A stretch of 64,000 nt of DNA from Ruegeria lacuscaerulensis ITI-1157 (GCA_000161775.1 GG704596.1:428543-492542), one strand, 5' to 3'. Positions 17,370-26,668 are shown, counted from the first letter of the stretch. Numbers and translations are program-made. Notes: generated by a model not told the origin, from the sequence alone.

Positions 17370-17395
17370 GGGGGCTGCCCGTTTCGGGCGCCCCC
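17370..17395 (-). other. GC-rich stem-loop between soxF and the DUF302 gene
   Basis: Arms of 11 paired bases with one bulged T and a TTT loop. It lacks a T tract, so it may serve as an mRNA stability or attenuation element rather than a full terminator. Confidence 0.4.
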
Positions 17396-17401
17396 CCTGC
17401 C

Positions 17402-18667
17402 TCATCCGAACATGTCCGAGGTAATCCCGGTGTACCACCCTTCCGACTCTTCATAGGTCGTCTTGCGGAGCTCGGCGCTTTCGCCCGTCTGCGAGATGAA
17501 CCCGTCCACCTTGGCGATCTTCTCGGGTGTGGCCTCGTAGGTGGCGCCGACCTTGACCCCGTCATTGGTATCGATCAAAGACCAGCAGGTGTTCGAGAAC
17601 TTGGCCGGGAACACCTTGGACCCGGTCAGCACCCCGCGCACGGCATTGGCGCAGACCTTGGCCTGACTGTTGGCCGAGAACCCGGATTTCGGCATATCGC
17701 CCTGTTGCGAGGCATCGCCCAGAACATAGATGTCGGGATCAGCCTTCGATGACATGTCTGCCGCGTTCACCGGGGCCCAGTTGCCATCGGTCACGCCCGC
17801 AAGTTCGGCGATCCGGCCGGCCTTCATCGCGGGGATGACGTTGCAGACATCCACTTTGGTTTCCTCGCCGTCGATGGTCAGCGTCATCGCGGCCGGGTCG
17901 ACGCTGACATTGCCACCGCCGAAATCCTCTCCGATCCAGTCGATCATGCCCTCGTAATGGTTGGCCCAGCCCTCCTGGAACAGCGCCATCTTCGAGAACT
18001 TCGGCTTGGGATCGGCCACGATGATCTTGGCCGTCGGGTTGTTGGCCTTCAGGAAGTGGGCGACCATGGACACCCGCTCGTACGGTCCCGGCGGGCAGCG
18101 ATACGGGTTGGGCGGCGCGACCGTGGCAAAGGTGCCGCCTTCGGGCATTGCCATCAACTGCGCTTTCAACAGCTCGGTCTGCGATCCGGCCTTGTAGGCG
18201 TGCGGCATGGCGTTCTGTGCCGTGATGTCCCATCCAGGCACGGCGCCTTCCACGAAATCGATGCCGGGGCTGAGGATCAGCTTGTCATAGGGAAGGCTGC
18301 TGCCCCCCGCCAGGGTCACCGTCTTGGCATCACGGTCCACCCCGATAGCCCAGTCATGGACCACGTTGACACCGCTGGCCGCCAGTCCGCCATAGCCGTG
18401 GCCCAGATCCTCCATTTCCTTGAAACCACCCAGATACAGGTTCGAGAAGAAGCAGGTGTAGTAACGGCGCGTCGGCTCGACCAAGGTGACGTCGATGGCA
18501 CCCTTGCTGTCCTTGGCGATGTAGCGCGCGGCGGTCGCGCCGCCGGCCCCGCCACCGATCACGACGACCCGAGGCTTGCCGTGGCCATCCGCTAGAACCG
18601 CCGGAGCGGCCAAGGACGCCGTGACAAGCGCCGTCTTTCCCAGAAATGCGCGTCTGTTCATCTTCAT
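17402..18667 (-). CDS. soxF: SoxF, flavoprotein sulfide dehydrogenase subunit
   Basis: 421 aa with a Tat signal (NRRAFLGKTALVTAS). FAD-binding Rossmann motif VVVIGGGAGGATAARYI. RYYTCFFSNLYLGG and FSNTCWS contain the redox-cysteine positions of the FccB/SoxF family. PDIYVLGDAS is the second FAD motif. Like flavocytochrome c sulfide dehydrogenase it should oxidise sulfide or polysulfide in the periplasm and pass electrons to the cytochrome c partner SoxE encoded immediately upstream. The start ATG lies 24 bases from soxE. Confidence 0.92.
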   Translation of the reverse strand: MKMNRRAFLGKTALVTASLAAPAVLADGHGKPRVVVIGGGAGGATAARYIAKDSKGAIDVTLVEPTRRYYTCFFSNLYLGGFKEMEDLGHGYGGLAASGVNVVHDWAIGVDRDAKTVTLAGGSSLPYDKLILSPGIDFVEGAVPGWDITAQNAMPHAYKAGSQTELLKAQLMAMPEGGTFATVAPPNPYRCPPGPYERVSMVAHFLKANNPTAKIIVADPKPKFSKMALFQEGWANHYEGMIDWIGEDFGGGNVSVDPAAMTLTIDGEETKVDVCNVIPAMKAGRIAELAGVTDGNWAPVNAADMSSKADPDIYVLGDASQQGDMPKSGFSANSQAKVCANAVRGVLTGSKVFPAKFSNTCWSLIDTNDGVKVGATYEATPEKIAKVDGFISQTGESAELRKTTYEESEGWYTGITSDMFG

Positions 18668-18691
18668 GTGCAGTCTCCTCCCTGCAGTGCC

Positions 18692-19399
18692 TCAGTTTTC
18701 GAGGCGGTTGAAATACGCCGCCAGGGCGGCGATTTCCTCGTCATTGAGACGCGCGGCCATCATCTGCATGACCGGATGCTGGCGTTGTTTGTTCTTGTAG
18801 GCATGCATCGCAATGACAAAGTCTTCTTCGGGCCACAGCACGATCGAGGGGATACCGTCATCACCCCCGTCCGCCTGGTGACAGGTCGTGCATTCGCTGC
18901 TCAGGTATTCGCCGTATTCCGGGTCGCCTTGGATCGCCAGGATCGCCGGGTCCAGGTCATGATCGGTGGCCGTGGCCGTGGGGTCGGCTTCGGGGATGTT
19001 CGCCGGATCGTCGGAAAACAGCCGAAGATAGGCGATCACGTCGTGACGGTCCTTGGCGTTTTTGATCCCGCGAAAGCTCATGCGCGTCCCCGAAGCATAG
19101 GACCGTGGATTTTCCAGAAACGCATCCAGCGTATCGGCGTGCCATTCCAACCCGCTGGCCGCCGCGCGCTGGAAGCTTTTGGAATACTTGAAATCCTCAA
19201 GGGCACCCGCAGGGCGGCCGAACAAGCCGTTCAGATGCGGGCCGATCCGGTTCTTTGCCCCCTCGCCCACCTGATGGCACCCTTTGCACTGGGCGAACAC
19301 CGCCTGTCCGGCCTCGGCGTCCCCCAGATCATCGGCAGCCACGGCGGCCGAAGCCACCGTGACGCAAGCCGAAAAGATCACCCAAAACGCCTGTTGCAT
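18692..19399 (-). CDS. soxE: SoxE, diheme c-type cytochrome
   Basis: 235 aa with a signal peptide and two heme-attachment sites, CKGCH and CTTCH. The first domain is closely like the C-terminal SoxD cytochrome domain (HQVGEGAKNRIGPHLNGLFGR). It is the electron-accepting partner of SoxF in the Paracoccus nomenclature. It lies 3 bases after soxD on the same strand. Confidence 0.9.
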   Translation of the reverse strand: MQQAFWVIFSACVTVASAAVAADDLGDAEAGQAVFAQCKGCHQVGEGAKNRIGPHLNGLFGRPAGALEDFKYSKSFQRAAASGLEWHADTLDAFLENPRSYASGTRMSFRGIKNAKDRHDVIAYLRLFSDDPANIPEADPTATATDHDLDPAILAIQGDPEYGEYLSSECTTCHQADGGDDGIPSIVLWPEEDFVIAMHAYKNKQRQHPVMQMMAARLNDEEIAALAAYFNRLEN

Positions 19400-19402
19400 G
19401 CG

Positions 19403-20683
19403 TCATTCACCGAATGTCGCAAGATAGGCATTGAGCGCCGCGCGGTCTTCTTCCTTCTTCAGGCCGGCAAAGCTCATCTTGGTTCCCTTCATGTAAGCCT
19501 TGGGCTTGGCCAGAAATGCGTCCAGTTCCGCCTCGTCCCACACCCGGCCCTCGTCGTTGGCCGCCTTGAAGACGGAGGAATAGCCAAAGCCCTCGACCGA
19601 TCCAAAGGTGCGCCCGAACAAACCGTTGAGATGTGGGCCGGTCCTGTTCTTGGCACCGTCGCCCACCTGGTGGCAGGCCGAGCACTTCTTGAACACGTTC
19701 TTGCCGGCGGCAACGAGATCCGGATCGACTTCCGCAGCCGCAGGCTCGGCAGCGACCTGATCCGATGGTGCCTCGGTTGCGGCAGACGCTGCGGTGAAGG
19801 TCGGGGTTTCCGCATCATCACCGGCAGCCATGGCCGAGTCCTCGCCATCATCGGGCGTCACGTCCAGGAACGTCGCGCGCCTGGTGATCTCAACACTGTC
19901 CTTGCAGTTTTCCATGCAGGGTTCGGTGCGCCATTCCGCATATTCCCGCTGCGGCCGGTCGTCGATCACGAACCCATCCCGGTTGGGCATCTCGAACGTC
20001 GCCAGATTGTCCTGGTTCAGCTCGAACTCGTCATCGACCAGATCGTTGGAATACAGGATGTAGGCCACGATCGCATAGGTCTCGTCGGCGCTGAGCGTTC
20101 CGGCCTCGCCAAAGGGCATCGACCGGTGCACATAGTCCCAGACCGTGGTCAGGTAGGGCCAGTACGACCCGACCGTCTTGACCGGGTCTTCGTTGGCCAG
20201 CGTGCCGAACCCGCCGGCCAGAACCGGCCAGTTGTCCACGCCCTCGGCAAAGTCGCCGTGGCAGGCCGCGCATTTTTCGGCGAAAACTTCCTCGCCGGTG
20301 AACACATCGCCCGACCCCTCGGGCAGCCCGCGCCCGTCCGGCAGCACGTCCACGTTCCAGGCCGCGATCTCTTCGGGCAGGGCCGGACGGCCCAGGCCGA
20401 AGGACCCTTCATGCGCCGCGACAGGCTCGCCCCCGACAACCGCGTTCGCGGCCTTGCTTTCCAGTTCGGAAAGGCGGGTCTCCAATTCCGCCAGCCTGGC
20501 CGCACTTTCCTCGGCCTCGGTCAGTGCCGACGCCTTCTGCGCCTCGACCTGTGCAAGACGCGTCTGCAGCGTCTCGATCTGGCTGTTGCCGTATCCGCGG
20601 TTCGCAACCGCGATTGCGACACCACACACCAGGGCGATCCCGCCGAAAACGGGAAGATAGATGCCACTAAGAGACTTCGACAT
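19403..20683 (-). CDS. soxD: SoxD, diheme cytochrome subunit of sulfane dehydrogenase
   Basis: 426 aa. The N terminus has one hydrophobic helix (IYLPVFGGIALVCGVAIAVA), then ~45 residues of coiled coil (repeated leucines, LETRLSELESKA). Two cytochrome c domains follow with CAACH and CSACH, joined by an Ala/Pro/Glu-rich linker. With the molybdenum subunit SoxC it oxidises the sulfane sulfur on SoxY. The start ATG at 20683 gives the natural N terminus and overlaps the soxC 3' end by 17 bases. Because no cleavage site is obvious after the helix, it may remain membrane-anchored. Confidence 0.92.
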   Translation of the reverse strand: MSKSLSGIYLPVFGGIALVCGVAIAVANRGYGNSQIETLQTRLAQVEAQKASALTEAEESAARLAELETRLSELESKAANAVVGGEPVAAHEGSFGLGRPALPEEIAAWNVDVLPDGRGLPEGSGDVFTGEEVFAEKCAACHGDFAEGVDNWPVLAGGFGTLANEDPVKTVGSYWPYLTTVWDYVHRSMPFGEAGTLSADETYAIVAYILYSNDLVDDEFELNQDNLATFEMPNRDGFVIDDRPQREYAEWRTEPCMENCKDSVEITRRATFLDVTPDDGEDSAMAAGDDAETPTFTAASAATEAPSDQVAAEPAAAEVDPDLVAAGKNVFKKCSACHQVGDGAKNRTGPHLNGLFGRTFGSVEGFGYSSVFKAANDEGRVWDEAELDAFLAKPKAYMKGTKMSFAGLKKEEDRAALNAYLATFGE

Positions 20684-21938
20684 TTTCGGCGATCCCTTCT
20701 GCGTTGACGTACCAGGTCTGGATACAGTTGTTGTGATAGACCGAGTTCTCGCCGCGCTTCTCGCGCAGTTGGTCCTTGGTCGGCTGGACATATCCGGTTT
20801 CGTCAATCGCGCGGCTTTGCAGCAGCATCGGAGAACCGTCCCACTCGGTATCCAGATAGAAGCGGGTCAGCGCCTTGGTATCCAGCTGCTTGCCCAGGCG
20901 CGCGGTCTCCCAGGTGATGCCGCCATCCTTCGAGACATCGACCCGCGTGATGCGTCCGTGGCCGGACCACGCCAGACCGGAAATCACCAGCGGCCCCGTG
21001 CCATGCTTGATCGGCATCTGCGGGCTGGGCGAGGTAATGACCGATTTCGCATCCATCACCCAGGTCCATTTCCGGGCGGTGCCATCGGCGTAGAGGTCAG
21101 TGTATTTCGAGGTCTCCTCGCGGCTTTCCACGGCGGCATCGGTCACTTCGATCCGGCGCAGCCACTTGACCCACATGTTGCCCTCCCAGCCCGGAACCAC
21201 CAGCCGGACCGGATAGCCATGCTCCATCCGCAGCGCCTCGCCATTGGCCTTGAAGGCGACAAGGACGTCGTCCAGCGCCTTTTCCATCGGGATCGAACGA
21301 CCGTTCGACGAGGCGTCGGCGCCCTCGACATAGACCCATTTGTCCGACAAGTCCCCGGCGGCATCCAACCCGGCCTCTTGCAGCAGGACGCGCAGCGGGA
21401 CACCGGCATATTCCATGTTGTGGATCATGCCATGGGTGAACTGGACGCCGTTCAGCTGCGCCCCGGCCCATTCCATGCCCGTATTGGCCGCGCATTCGCA
21501 GAAATAGACGTGGTTTTCCCGCGGGAACCGCTCGAGGTCGTCATAGGTGAAGACCAGCGGCCGATCGACCAAGCCGTTGATCATCAGCCGGTAATCCTGC
21601 TTGCTCAACTCGATCGCGCCGGAATGGTGCCGCTCGAAGGCGCAGCCCTGAGGCGTAATGGTGCCGTCCAGCGCATGGATCGGCGTGAAGTTGATCGACG
21701 AGATCGGCGAGGCGGTCAGCCATTCGACATTGCGCCGCACGACGTCGCTTTCAAAGCGGATCGGCAGACCATAGGGCGTTTCATCGACACCGGCGCCGGT
21801 GTACGAGGCCCAATCCTGCAATTCGGTGATCAACGGGTCCGCCTCCTGCGCCGCGACCGATCCCGCGACCGATCCTGCGGCGATCGCGGCGCCGCCTCGC
21901 AGAAAGGCGCGGCGGGAAGGCTTGAACATATCATCCAT
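20667..21938 (-). CDS. soxC: SoxC, molybdopterin subunit of sulfane dehydrogenase
   Basis: 423 aa of the sulfite-oxidase family. A Tat signal (SRRAFLRGGAAIAAG) suits export of the folded Mo-cofactor protein. FCECAANTGMEWAG contains the cysteine of the molybdenum site, and GYPVRLVVPGWEGNMWVKWL is the family's substrate-side motif. It forms SoxCD with the next gene. The second ATG (at 21929) is an alternative start. Confidence 0.93.
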   Translation of the reverse strand: MDDMFKPSRRAFLRGGAAIAAGSVAGSVAAQEADPLITELQDWASYTGAGVDETPYGLPIRFESDVVRRNVEWLTASPISSINFTPIHALDGTITPQGCAFERHHSGAIELSKQDYRLMINGLVDRPLVFTYDDLERFPRENHVYFCECAANTGMEWAGAQLNGVQFTHGMIHNMEYAGVPLRVLLQEAGLDAAGDLSDKWVYVEGADASSNGRSIPMEKALDDVLVAFKANGEALRMEHGYPVRLVVPGWEGNMWVKWLRRIEVTDAAVESREETSKYTDLYADGTARKWTWVMDAKSVITSPSPQMPIKHGTGPLVISGLAWSGHGRITRVDVSKDGGITWETARLGKQLDTKALTRFYLDTEWDGSPMLLQSRAIDETGYVQPTKDQLREKRGENSVYHNNCIQTWYVNAEGIAENVEVS

Positions 21939-21960
21939 GTCTCAAGTTCTCCGGGTAGTG

Positions 21961-23658
21961 TCAGACGCCCACGACGTCGACGTTGGTGTTTTCCTGAACC
22001 GTGACGGTTCCAAGCTTGCGGATATGGCTTTCGACCACGTCCCAGATCTGCGGTCCCTCGGTGCCTTCATTGACCGAGGCCCAGCCCGCCACGACATAGG
22101 TTCTGGATGCGTCGATCGGCTCGCCGGTCTTCAGCAGGGTCATGTTCGAGATCCGCTCGCCCTGCGGCTTGGACACGTCGATCCGGTACCCAAGCCCACC
22201 GGTGCGCACCATGTCGCCGCCCTGCTGATAATAGGGGTCGGGGTTGAAGATGTTGTCGGCCACGTCTTCCAGAACCACCTTCAGGAATTCGCCGGCCATT
22301 TCGGTCCGATAGGCCTGGCCGTAGGTCATCGAGGTGACGCCGAAGATATCCTCGCGGGTGATGTCCTGCCCCGGTATCAGCGACGGCCCCCAGCGCACGC
22401 CCGGGCTGAGCGCGATTTCCGCTTCGCGCTCGTTCAGCAGCGCGTCGCAGATCAGGTCATCCCAGGTGCCGTTGAAATTGCCCCGGCGGTACAAAAGGCT
22501 GTCGGTCTGGCCGATCACCTCGGACATCTCGTCCAGATAGGGCGCGCGCTGTTCGTCGATCAGGGCCGTGATCTGGGGATCAGGGGTGATGACATCCGAG
22601 AAGATCGGGATCAGCTTGGTGCGATAGCCCATCATCCGCCCATCGCGGATGTCCAGGTCTACCCGGCTGACGAATTTGCCGTTCGAGCCCGAGGCTACGA
22701 TGATCGTTTCACCCACCAGCACCGGCTCGGGCAGGGCGTCATGGGTATGGCCCGACAGGATCACATCGATCCCCGGCACCACGCTGGCCATTTTCTTGTC
22801 GACGTCAAAGCCGTTGTGGCTGAGAACCACGACGCATTCCGCACCGGCGGCGCGCACCTCTTCGACCATCTGAGCCATGTGTTCGTCGCGGATACCGAAT
22901 GCGTATTCGGGGAACATCCAGCCGGGATTGGCGATCGGCATGTACGGGAAGGCCTGGCCAATCACGGCGATCTTGGTGCCGCCGCGCTCGAACATCTGAT
23001 ACGGCGGGAACAGCTCGGCCGGTTCGTCCCATTCCGCGTCGAAGATGTTCTGACCAAGGGCAGCAAAGGGCAGTTGTTCGACCAGTTCGGCCACGCGGTC
23101 GCTGCCCAGGGTGAATTCCCAGTGGAAGGTCATCGCATCCGGCCGCAAGGCATTCATGACGTTGACCATGTCCTGGCCCTGGGTCTTCAGGCAGGTATAG
23201 GACCCGTGCCAGGTGTCGCCCCCGTCCAACAGAATTGCATCGGGGCGGTCGGCGCGAATGGCATTGATCACCGTCGCCACCCGGTCCAGCCCACCAACCC
23301 GGCCATAGGCCTTGGCCAGCGCGGCAAAATCGTCGGACGTCAGGGCATAGTGGCTGGGGCTGCCATCCGCGATCCCGTAGAGCCTGCGGAAGTCGGCTCC
23401 CGTGACATGCGGCACGACACCCTTGTTGGCCCCCACCCCGATATTGACCGACGGCTCGCGGAAATAGATCGGCTTGAGCTGCGCGTGAATGTCGGTGATG
23501 TGGATCAGCGACACGTTGCCGAAGGTTTCAAATTCCAGCAGCTGGTCCTGGGTCAGAGACTGCTGCGCCGCCAGCCGGGCCCAGTTGCCGAAGCCGGATG
23601 CGCCCACCAGCGCAGAGGCGGCCATTGAAACCTGCAGAAAGTCACGTCTTGAGATCAT
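21961..23658 (-). CDS. soxB: SoxB, sulfate thiohydrolase
   Basis: 565 aa with a Tat signal (MISRRDFLQVSMAAS). A 5'-nucleotidase-type dimanganese site is seen in ITDIHAQLKP, LDGGDTWHGS, FHWEFTLG, VLSHNGFDVD and LSGHTHDALP, followed by the nucleotidase C-terminal domain (~380-560). It hydrolyses the terminal sulfonate from SoxY-bound cysteine persulfonate. It follows an inverted-repeat operator upstream and lies 22 bases from soxC. Confidence 0.94.
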   Translation of the reverse strand: MISRRDFLQVSMAASALVGASGFGNWARLAAQQSLTQDQLLEFETFGNVSLIHITDIHAQLKPIYFREPSVNIGVGANKGVVPHVTGADFRRLYGIADGSPSHYALTSDDFAALAKAYGRVGGLDRVATVINAIRADRPDAILLDGGDTWHGSYTCLKTQGQDMVNVMNALRPDAMTFHWEFTLGSDRVAELVEQLPFAALGQNIFDAEWDEPAELFPPYQMFERGGTKIAVIGQAFPYMPIANPGWMFPEYAFGIRDEHMAQMVEEVRAAGAECVVVLSHNGFDVDKKMASVVPGIDVILSGHTHDALPEPVLVGETIIVASGSNGKFVSRVDLDIRDGRMMGYRTKLIPIFSDVITPDPQITALIDEQRAPYLDEMSEVIGQTDSLLYRRGNFNGTWDDLICDALLNEREAEIALSPGVRWGPSLIPGQDITREDIFGVTSMTYGQAYRTEMAGEFLKVVLEDVADNIFNPDPYYQQGGDMVRTGGLGYRIDVSKPQGERISNMTLLKTGEPIDASRTYVVAGWASVNEGTEGPQIWDVVESHIRKLGTVTVQENTNVDVVGV

Positions 23659-23672
23659 CTGATGCGTTCCTG

Positions 23673-23694
23673 ATTCACATTTAAATCTGTGAAT
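23673..23694. promoter_or_regulatory. Inverted repeat upstream of soxB, SqrR-like
   Basis: ATTCACA and TGTGAAT form perfect 7-base arms around an 8-base A+T-rich centre. Its right part (23679-23694) also reads ATTT-N8-GAAT, one base off the SqrR motif. It sits in the 86-base gap between soxA and soxB, which is otherwise unexplained, so soxB may have its own controlled promoter. Confidence 0.5.
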
Positions 23695-23744
23695 TTATTA
23701 CAAGAGAAAAACCCCGCACCGGACATACCGGCGCGGGTGTTCGA

Positions 23745-24590
23745 TTACTGGCGGACCGCCGGAGTTTCGACCGAAAGGCCGTTGCCACGCGAGGCAACGT
23801 ACAGTTCAAGCGCGCGGAATTCGTCCGACCCTTCAGCGAAGGTTTCGGCGCGCGTATCACGGATGCAGCCGCGGAAGCGGTTGTGGCGTGAGATCAGCTT
23901 GGCCTGTTTCAGACGATAGGTCGGAAAGCCATTGATCATGCCCTGGCTCAGGTGGTCGGCCCGGATCATGTTGCCATAATTCTCTTCATGGCAATTGGCG
24001 CAGCTCAGTTCAAGCTGACCATACCGGGTATAGTACATCTCCTTGCCCTGCTCCCAGTAGGGCGCGGCGGGTCCGTCAATGGCCACGTTCATCGGCATGC
24101 CACGCGACTGCAGCCCGATCAGCGCCACCATGCCCTGCATGTCGGCGCCCGACCACTTCCACGCGTCGGCCTCCATGCGCTCGGTCCGGCACTCGTTGAT
24201 CAGGTCTTCCATCACCACCAGCTTGCCCGTCTCGGGGTCAACCTTCGGCATCTGTGCATGCAGACCTGCAAAGCTTTCGACAGCGTCATGGCACGAGGCG
24301 CAGCTCTTGCCGGCGGCACCGTCTACCGTTTCATAGATATCGGCGGCCTGGTCCACGAAGATCATGGCCGGGTTGTCGAAATCGTCGATCTGCAGCGCCT
24401 GCGTCTCGTCGGTGCGGAAGTGCCAGCCGGAATAGATCGTGTCCAGGTTTTCCACATGCTCGGGCGCCTTGGTGACCGAAATCATCTCGATCTCGCCATT
24501 GATGATCAGCTTGTCGTCATCCGGGTCCGCAAGGACCGTGACTGGCAAAGCCACAATGGCAACAGCAGCCGTCAAAGCTTTGAATTTCAT
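23745..24590 (-). CDS. soxA: SoxA, diheme cytochrome subunit of SoxXA
   Basis: 281 aa with a signal peptide. Two CxxCH heme sites (C97-H101, CASCH; C197-H201, CANCH) make it a diheme SoxA. The active-site cysteine that bears the persulfide heme ligand is C242 in RFRGCIRDTRAE. SoxXA joins thiosulfate to the SoxY cysteine. It lies 61 bases from soxZ. Confidence 0.95.
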   Translation of the reverse strand: MKFKALTAAVAIVALPVTVLADPDDDKLIINGEIEMISVTKAPEHVENLDTIYSGWHFRTDETQALQIDDFDNPAMIFVDQAADIYETVDGAAGKSCASCHDAVESFAGLHAQMPKVDPETGKLVVMEDLINECRTERMEADAWKWSGADMQGMVALIGLQSRGMPMNVAIDGPAAPYWEQGKEMYYTRYGQLELSCANCHEENYGNMIRADHLSQGMINGFPTYRLKQAKLISRHNRFRGCIRDTRAETFAEGSDEFRALELYVASRGNGLSVETPAVRQ

Positions 24591-24651
24591 TCGGTTTCCT
24601 CCCTTGGTCGATCGGCACCCGAGACTGCCCGGGCACCGTTCCGCCGAGACG

Positions 24652-24981
24652 TCAGGCGATCTCGATCTTTTTCTTGGTGTCGTAGACCGACCCATCGTCG
24701 TCATACCAGGTAAAGACGAACTCGCCCGCTTCGGGCACGGTTGCTTCGAACTGGAAATAGGGGTTGGTCGAAATCGCGGGCTCGAGGGTCACGTCGATGA
24801 CCATCTGGCCGTTGAACTCGCAGGTGAAGCGGTTGATGATCGAACGCGGAATGACATTGCCTTCCTTGTCCTTGCGCTGACCGCTTTCCATCTTGTGGCT
24901 GATGAGGCTCTTGATCGTCACCGCCTCGCCGGCCGCTGCCGTCTTGGGGACCTTGACGCGGGGTTTCACTCCGGATGCCAT
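24652..24981 (-). CDS. soxZ: SoxZ, sulfur-carrier partner
   Basis: 109 aa, full length. Family sequence includes VKVPKTAAAGEAVTIKSLISHKMESG and EFVFTWYDDDGSVYDT. It forms the SoxYZ heterodimer that carries sulfur intermediates; it has no signal peptide and is exported with SoxY. The start at 24981 has GGAG upstream. Confidence 0.94.
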   Translation of the reverse strand: MASGVKPRVKVPKTAAAGEAVTIKSLISHKMESGQRKDKEGNVIPRSIINRFTCEFNGQMVIDVTLEPAISTNPYFQFEATVPEAGEFVFTWYDDDGSVYDTKKKIEIA

Positions 24982-25018
24982 GGGGTTTCTCCTGTTGTTC
25001 TGAGGGGAGCGCGGGCGA

Positions 25019-25435
25019 TCAGCCGCCGCAACCGCCGATTGTGACTTTGACTGTGGCCGATGCCTTGGCAAAGCTGCCATCGGCCATCTTGGCCACGGCG
25101 ATGACGTCCTGCGTTCCGGCCAAGCGGATCCGGGTCGCGGCCGACTGTGACGCCGCCAGCGGCCCGAAATTGAACGTGGCGACGCCGGGCGTCGGGTTGC
25201 CTGCAGCAAACACCGCGATGGACACGGCCCCCGGCGCACTGACTTCGATCGGAACCGTGTTGCCGTTCTCGGCGATTTCCGGCGCGGTCAGAGTCACCCC
25301 GCCTTCGGCAACGTCAGCGCCGCCGGTGAAGGCCGAGATCGCATCCTCGACCGCTGCGTTCGCCCGAAACGGCATCATCGTCAGAACCGCCGCACCCAAG
25401 CACAATGCCAAGGTTTCGCGTCGCGAAATTTCCAT
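25019..25435 (-). CDS. soxY: SoxY, sulfur-binding subunit
   Basis: 138 aa with a Tat signal (MEISRRETLALCLG). It ends in the swinging-arm motif GGCGG whose cysteine (C136) covalently carries thiosulfate-derived sulfur through the cycle. Full length for the family. It is followed by soxZ after 37 bases. Confidence 0.95.
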   Translation of the reverse strand: MEISRRETLALCLGAAVLTMMPFRANAAVEDAISAFTGGADVAEGGVTLTAPEIAENGNTVPIEVSAPGAVSIAVFAAGNPTPGVATFNFGPLAASQSAATRIRLAGTQDVIAVAKMADGSFAKASATVKVTIGGCGG

Positions 25436-25481
25436 CTTCCATCTCCTTTGAGTGTGTGCGCCTTCAGGCCAGCGAAAGCGT

Positions 25482-25958
25482 CTATTCTTCCTTCAGGGTC
25501 ATCAGGAACGCGACCACGTCCTCGACGTCCTGTGCGCTCAGGATCGGCTCGATCGGGCCGCTGGGCGCCTTGCCGGTATAGGCATCTCCGGGGCGGATGA
25601 ACCCGTCAACCTTGTAGAAGGCCGGCATCACCGTGCCCTCGAAGGTCATTTTGGCGTTTGCCACCAGACCGCGCAGTTCGGCCTCGGTCCAGCGGTCCCC
25701 CGCCCCGTCCAGCGGCGGGCCGACCTCGCCCTGAAACGGCACGTCCGCCAGCGCCGAAACCTGATGACAGGCCACGCAATTGCCCATCGACTTATCCCCC
25801 ACGATCATCGCGCCCTTTTCCGGATCGCCCGGAGCACCGGTCAGCGATTGTTCGATGGCGCCGTCGGAGAACGACACATCCTTCGGCTTGATCTCACCCG
25901 CCATTGCCGCCGATGCGCACAGCATTCCGGCCAGGCCAAGTTTCAACGCGTTTGTCAT
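25482..25958 (-). CDS. soxX: SoxX, monoheme cytochrome subunit of SoxXA
   Basis: 158 aa with a signal peptide ending ASAAMAG. One heme site, NCVACH (61-65), with the distal methionine candidate in GTVMPAFYK. The start was chosen after GGAGG. It is the first gene of soxXYZAB(CDEF), and an SqrR-type operator lies 74 bases upstream. Confidence 0.93.
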   Translation of the reverse strand: MTNALKLGLAGMLCASAAMAGEIKPKDVSFSDGAIEQSLTGAPGDPEKGAMIVGDKSMGNCVACHQVSALADVPFQGEVGPPLDGAGDRWTEAELRGLVANAKMTFEGTVMPAFYKVDGFIRPGDAYTGKAPSGPIEPILSAQDVEDVVAFLMTLKEE

Positions 25959-26031
25959 GCCTCCTCCCAAAGACGATTCCTTGCTGTATCTTTGCACACT
26001 AGTGCACACAATCAGCGCCACGCAACATTAA

Positions 26032-26047
26032 ATTCGCGTAAATGAAT
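26032..26047. promoter_or_regulatory. SqrR-type operator ATTC-N8-GAAT upstream of soxX
   Basis: ATTCGCGTAAATGAAT matches ATTC-N8-GAAT exactly, in the A+T-rich 149-base gap between soxW and soxX. It would let SoxR/SqrR repress the main sox operon until sulfide or thiosulfate is present. Confidence 0.72.
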
Positions 26048-26107
26048 TTTTGTATCTTTCCCCGCAGGCCGCGAAACCCGCATTTTTGTTTCGCACAACT
26101 CCCGAAC

Positions 26108-26668
26108 TCAGCCCTTGCGCGCCGCAATCATGCGGGCATGATATTTCTGGAACGGCTCGTCGCCTTCATAGCCCTTTTCAAGAACCCAGTTCAGCATGTC
26201 GAACGTGGTCCCCCGACCAAAGGCGCCCGGCATCGTCGCCACCGCCGCCTGTGCTGCGGTCACGTCCCGAGGCACATCTTCGGGGAAAAAATAAATGGTC
26301 GGCGTGAACAGGGCTCCCCATCGCTTGACCATGTCTTTTTCGGGCAGGGTCGTACCGTCAAAGTCGGTCACTTCGACATCGCCGAACATGTTGATCTGGA
26401 TGACGAAGAAGCTGTCCTTCAGCAAGTCTTCGATATCCGGGTCGACAAAGACCTCTTCGTGCATCTTCTTGCAATAGATGCAACCGCGCTGCTCGATGAT
26501 GACCATCAGTCGCCTGCCCTCGGCGTTGGCCTCCTCAAGGTCCTCGCGCAGATCCTTGAACGTGTCGCGCATCCACGGGGCCTTGTGCAGGCCGTCATCG
26601 CCCAGTTCCGACGCCACCGCCATCGGTGCCATCAAAATTGAAGCAAGCAGCAAGAAAGTTCTGATCAT
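26108..26668 (-). CDS. soxW: SoxW, periplasmic thioredoxin-like protein
   Basis: 186 aa with a signal peptide (LLLASILMAPMAVAS). The thioredoxin-fold redox pair is GCIYCKKMH (CxxC), and GALFTPTIYFFPED contains the cis-proline. It receives electrons through SoxV and keeps periplasmic Sox cysteines reduced. It lies 20 bases from soxV. Confidence 0.9.
   Translation of the reverse strand: MIRTFLLLASILMAPMAVASELGDDGLHKAPWMRDTFKDLREDLEEANAEGRRLMVIIEQRGCIYCKKMHEEVFVDPDIEDLLKDSFFVIQINMFGDVEVTDFDGTTLPEKDMVKRWGALFTPTIYFFPEDVPRDVTAAQAAVATMPGAFGRGTTFDMLNWVLEKGYEGDEPFQKYHARMIAARKG

Noticed and set aside
18668..20707. Long open frame on the plus strand opposite soxE and soxD
   Set aside because: An antisense shadow: heme motifs and signal peptides are on the minus strand. 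The plus frame has no hydrophobic core or domains.
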